In this document: positions 61,602-64,000 of the stretch, piece by piece
Numbering within the stretch: position 1 is the stretch's first letter
Layout of the letters: the number at the start of each line of letters is the position of its first letter
Assembly: GCF_030527935.1 (NCBI RefSeq)
Contig: NZ_JAUMZV010000007.1
Coordinates: forward strand, 1-64,000
Direction of reading: 5' to 3'
Length of the DNA stretch: 64,000 bases
From: Kingella sp. (in: b-proteobacteria)
GTDB taxonomy: Bacteria > Pseudomonadota > Gammaproteobacteria > Burkholderiales > Neisseriaceae
Translations under genes and position numbers: made by a program
Notes under the pieces: generated by a model
Database searches by the model: none
Told to the model about the DNA's origin: nothing
The model's input: only the letters and a program-made list of their open reading frames with translations

Positions 61602-63254
61602 TTACGGCTGCGTATCCAGCAATACAAATTGTTCGTGCTTGCTGCGGGGTCGTCGCCCTGTCCATAGGATTTTGCCGTTTTCAGGCTGCCTTTGGGCTTT
61701 GGGGTTGTATTGCAGCAGCACATAGCGGCAGTTGGGGGTGCTGCTGGTGATGGGCAGGGTGCTGTATTGTTGCCATGCGATGCGGGTGTCGGTTTGATTG
61801 GGCGGGATGTAGAGACAGCTGGTGTGGCTGTGCAGCGAAACGAGTAGGTCGTCGCTTAGGCTGTTTTGCATTTGTTGCACGATGGGGCGGTGGCTTTTGG
61901 CGGCATCTATCCACGGCAAAAATAGGGTCATCAACAACGCCCACACAAGGGTGATGCCTGCTGCCCAGTTGGTTACGGCTTGGCGGGCGCGGATGTTTTT
62001 GCGGGTGATGGCGATGAGCCACATGGGGGTGAACAATAGGGCGACGATAATGGGCATGGGGTCTATGTCGCGGGTGTAATAGGGGCTGAAATAGGCGGCG
62101 CGTTCGGCGAGCTTGGCGGGGATGCCGTAGTTCATGGCGATAAAGCCTATCCACAAGAATAGCGCGGCTGCGCCAAAGGTCATCGCGCCAAACCAGTTTA
62201 AAAAGGCGACTGCGCCACGGCGTAGGTTGTCTAGCTGGGCTGCGCCGAGCAGGGCGAGCGGGGGCAGGATAAGCACTAAGCTATCTTGGTCGCGCTGGGG
62301 GTTAAGCGCGATGAGCAGGGTGAGCAGGGCAAGCGTGTAGAAAGCAAAGCTGGCGGCGTTGGCGGGCAAGGGTTTGCGGCGGGTGGCTGTCCAGATGGCG
62401 AGCGGCAGGGCGGGAAAGGCGAACCACAGGATGTGTTGCAGATAATAGGGCAGTTGAAAGGCAGCCTGAAAATGCTGCGTGCCGCCGTAGCCGCCAAATA
62501 GGTGCTGATGCAGATATTGGGCAAACGCGGCAGGCTGGGTGATGGATAGGGCGATGGGGTAGATACTGGCGAGCGGCAAGGTGGTGAGCGTGGCGCAGAT
62601 AAGCGCAATCAGAATGCGGTTGCTGCGCCACGGCGCGTGGGTGAGCCAAAGCAGCCAGCCTGTGAACAAAGGCACGGCGGCGATGATGATGCCCGCGCTT
62701 TGCATCAGCAACACGCTGGCGATGGCAATCAACAGCGCAGCCAAAATGGCTTGGCGATGGGCAACGGCGTAGCCCCACATCGCCAGCCCGATGCCCGCAA
62801 ACAGCAGCGATTGCCCACCCATAAAATGCGCCAGCGGCAACAGCCCCGCCGAGCCAATCAAAATCAGCACCACGCTGCGCCCATAATGCCGCCCCAAAAA
62901 GCGATAGCCCGCCATGCCGCTGCCCAGCAACCCAAGGCTGGTGTAGAACACGCTGGCAAAGCGCGCGGCGGAATACGCATCGGCTGCCCACGGCGTGAGC
63001 AAGCGTTGGAAAAGCTGGGCGGTTTGCACATACAACGGGGCAGCCTGAAAATAGGCTGCGCCAAACAGCATCGGCTGCCACGCGCCAAACGGCGTTTCGC
63101 TGATGGCGGTGTAAAGTTCAGGCTCGCTGGGCTTCCACAAATCGTGCGAAAACACGCCCGGCCACAGCCACGCGAACGCGAGCAAAAGCAGCAACCAAGG
63201 GTATTCGCGGGTGGGCGGAATGGGGCGTTGGGATGCGGGGGTGTAAGTGAGCAT
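61602..63254 (-). CDS. GT39/ArnT-like membrane glycosyltransferase
   Basis: A 550-residue inner-membrane protein with about 12 helices. The periplasmic loop after the first helix (VFSHDLWKPSEPELYTAISE) holds the D and E residues typical of ArnT/PMT-type lipid-linked glycosyltransferases. A C-terminal soluble domain starts near 450. The acceptor and donor are unknown; a role in modifying lipid A, glycans or pilin is possible. Two DUS copies encode FQAAP and RQPENGK. Confidence 0.75.
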   Translation of the reverse strand: MLTYTPASQRPIPPTREYPWLLLLLAFAWLWPGVFSHDLWKPSEPELYTAISETPFGAWQPMLFGAAYFQAAPLYVQTAQLFQRLLTPWAADAYSAARFASVFYTSLGLLGSGMAGYRFLGRHYGRSVVLILIGSAGLLPLAHFMGGQSLLFAGIGLAMWGYAVAHRQAILAALLIAIASVLLMQSAGIIIAAVPLFTGWLLWLTHAPWRSNRILIALICATLTTLPLASIYPIALSITQPAAFAQYLHQHLFGGYGGTQHFQAAFQLPYYLQHILWFAFPALPLAIWTATRRKPLPANAASFAFYTLALLTLLIALNPQRDQDSLVLILPPLALLGAAQLDNLRRGAVAFLNWFGAMTFGAAALFLWIGFIAMNYGIPAKLAERAAYFSPYYTRDIDPMPIIVALLFTPMWLIAITRKNIRARQAVTNWAAGITLVWALLMTLFLPWIDAAKSHRPIVQQMQNSLSDDLLVSLHSHTSCLYIPPNQTDTRIAWQQYSTLPITSSTPNCRYVLLQYNPKAQRQPENGKILWTGRRPRSKHEQFVLLDTQP

Positions 63255-63336
63255 GAGCGGGATGGAGATTTTGTGAGAGTGGGCGATTATAGCGTATTTG
63301 GGCGGGGTGTCTGGATGATAACGGTTGCTAATTTGG

Positions 63337-63372
63337 TTTCAGGCTGCCTTGGGAGATGAGGCAGCCTGAAAA
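63337..63372. terminator. DUS pair
   Basis: TTTCAGGCTGCC pairs with GGCAGCCTGAAA. A third DUS follows at 63389. The pair lies between pgpA and the GT39-like gene. Confidence 0.55.
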
Positions 63373-63403
63373 TCCATTCCCCCCGCTTTCAGGCTGCCTT
63401 AAT

Positions 63404-63904
63404 TTAACACAACCAAACCAGCAGCCAAACCACCGCAATGCTAAACATCGCCGCAATCAAATCATCCAGCATCACGCCCAATCCGCCGCTCACGCGCTGG
63501 TCAAACCATTTAATCGGCGGCGGTTTCACCGCATCAAAAAAGCGAAACACCGCAAACGCAATCGTCCACCAGCCCAAGCCTTGCGGCACGCAGGCATAAA
63601 TCAGCATCATCGCCACAATCTCGTCCCACACAATGCCGCCATAGTCATGCACACCCAGCGCGCGTTCGGTTACGTTGCAAATCCAAATACCGATAAAAAA
63701 CAAAGCAATACACAGCAAGCCCAACGTCAGCTTGCTCATGCCGCAGCCCAACAGCAGCCCCGCAATAAACACCGCAGGCAGCGTGCCCACCGTACCAGGG
63801 GCGTGGGGCGCAAGCCCTGTGCCAAAACCAAAGCCAACGAAACACACGGGGCGTTGCCACAGCCACATCCAAGTAACTTCAAAAGCAGGTTTTTGTTTTG
63901 CCAT
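63404..63904 (-). CDS. pgpA: Phosphatidylglycerophosphatase A
   Basis: A 166-residue inner-membrane phosphatase making phosphatidylglycerol. FGTGLAPHAPGTVGTLPAV and GGIVWDEIVAMMLIY have the PgpA motifs, with four hydrophobic helices; RFFDAVKPPPIKWFD and GLGVMLDDLIAA follow. It stands alone on the minus strand; what lies upstream is outside the window. Confidence 0.94.
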   Translation of the reverse strand: MAKQKPAFEVTWMWLWQRPVCFVGFGFGTGLAPHAPGTVGTLPAVFIAGLLLGCGMSKLTLGLLCIALFFIGIWICNVTERALGVHDYGGIVWDEIVAMMLIYACVPQGLGWWTIAFAVFRFFDAVKPPPIKWFDQRVSGGLGVMLDDLIAAMFSIAVVWLLVWLC

Positions 63905-63926
63905 AAAGCCATTCCTTGTGAACCCG

Positions 63927-63973
63927 TTTTCAGGCTGCCTAATACGACAACACTACCCAAGGCAGCCTGAAAA
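63927..63973. terminator. DUS pair upstream of pgpA
   Basis: TTTTCAGGCTGCC pairs with GGCAGCCTGAAAA; probably ends the gene to the right of the window. Confidence 0.55.
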
Positions 63974-64000
63974 CCATTAAAATCAGCCCAATCATACCAC

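Overview
The window is a chromosomal segment of a Neisseriaceae bacterium, most likely Kingella or a close relative. The main evidence is the 12-mer AGGCAGCCTGAA and its complement, scattered well over a hundred times by eye. This is the Kingella-type dialect of the neisserial DNA uptake sequence (DUS). The gene set (Zur/Znu, TamA/TamB, adhesin-complex protein, NusA-IF2 operon, dRS3-like 20-mers) and a moderately high G+C content agree with this. No plasmid, phage or large island is visible; the region is housekeeping chromosome heavily seeded with small repeats.

Layout. 0-9 kb: dnaE, the Zur regulator, a znuCB zinc importer preceded by a tiny membrane ORF, and a YojI-type ABC exporter. 8.7-13.6 kb: the minus-strand rimP-nusA-infB operon with a terminator-like hairpin in its leader. 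13.9-19 kb: a beta-carbonic-anhydrase-like gene, nadD, metE and metF. 19-27 kb: a PACE efflux gene overlapping prfC, a frameshifted pseudogene, rhlE, small conserved genes, tRNA-Leu(GAG), secG and tpiA. 27-35 kb: dnaK behind a heat-shock-like promoter, a FUSC-type membrane protein, orn, ubiC, znuA behind a Zur-box candidate, miaA and an RDD protein. 35-41 kb: a BolA/IbaG protein, mltG, a cold-shock gene, clpS-clpA, a CopD-like membrane protein, and tRNA-Ala(GGC) and tRNA-Met(CAT). 41-50 kb: a NhaC-type antiporter, slyX, and tamA-tamB. 50-55 kb: a frameshifted arfA with an internal terminator, a histidine-rich protein, acp, an out-of-frame lipoprotein with a poly-C tract, maf, dedA and a TRIC-family gene. 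55-64 kb: an MFS transporter, ssb, an M16 protease, ubiD, a small ORF with two amber codons, hscB, a GT39/ArnT-like membrane protein and pgpA.

How the genes work together. The zinc system is split into zur, znuCB (4-7 kb) and znuA (32 kb), with TGTTAT-type operator candidates at both transporter loci. metE and metF supply and use methyl-tetrahydrofolate. ubiC and ubiD serve ubiquinone synthesis. clpS/clpA, dnaK and hscB handle proteins and Fe-S clusters. tamA/tamB, acp and mltG act at the envelope.

The most interesting content lies between and inside these genes. Two non-autonomous transposable families are resolved to the base by their target duplications: family A, 160 bp with 3-bp TNA duplications, and family B, about 135 bp with 8-9-bp duplications. 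One B is nested inside an A, and one A sits exactly in a stop codon. Other items are an arfA whose reading frame is shifted, a lipoprotein that a one-base change in a C7 tract would restore, and uptake sequences that have become coding repeats in IF-2 and TamB. All functions are assigned by reading the sequence; no database search was run.
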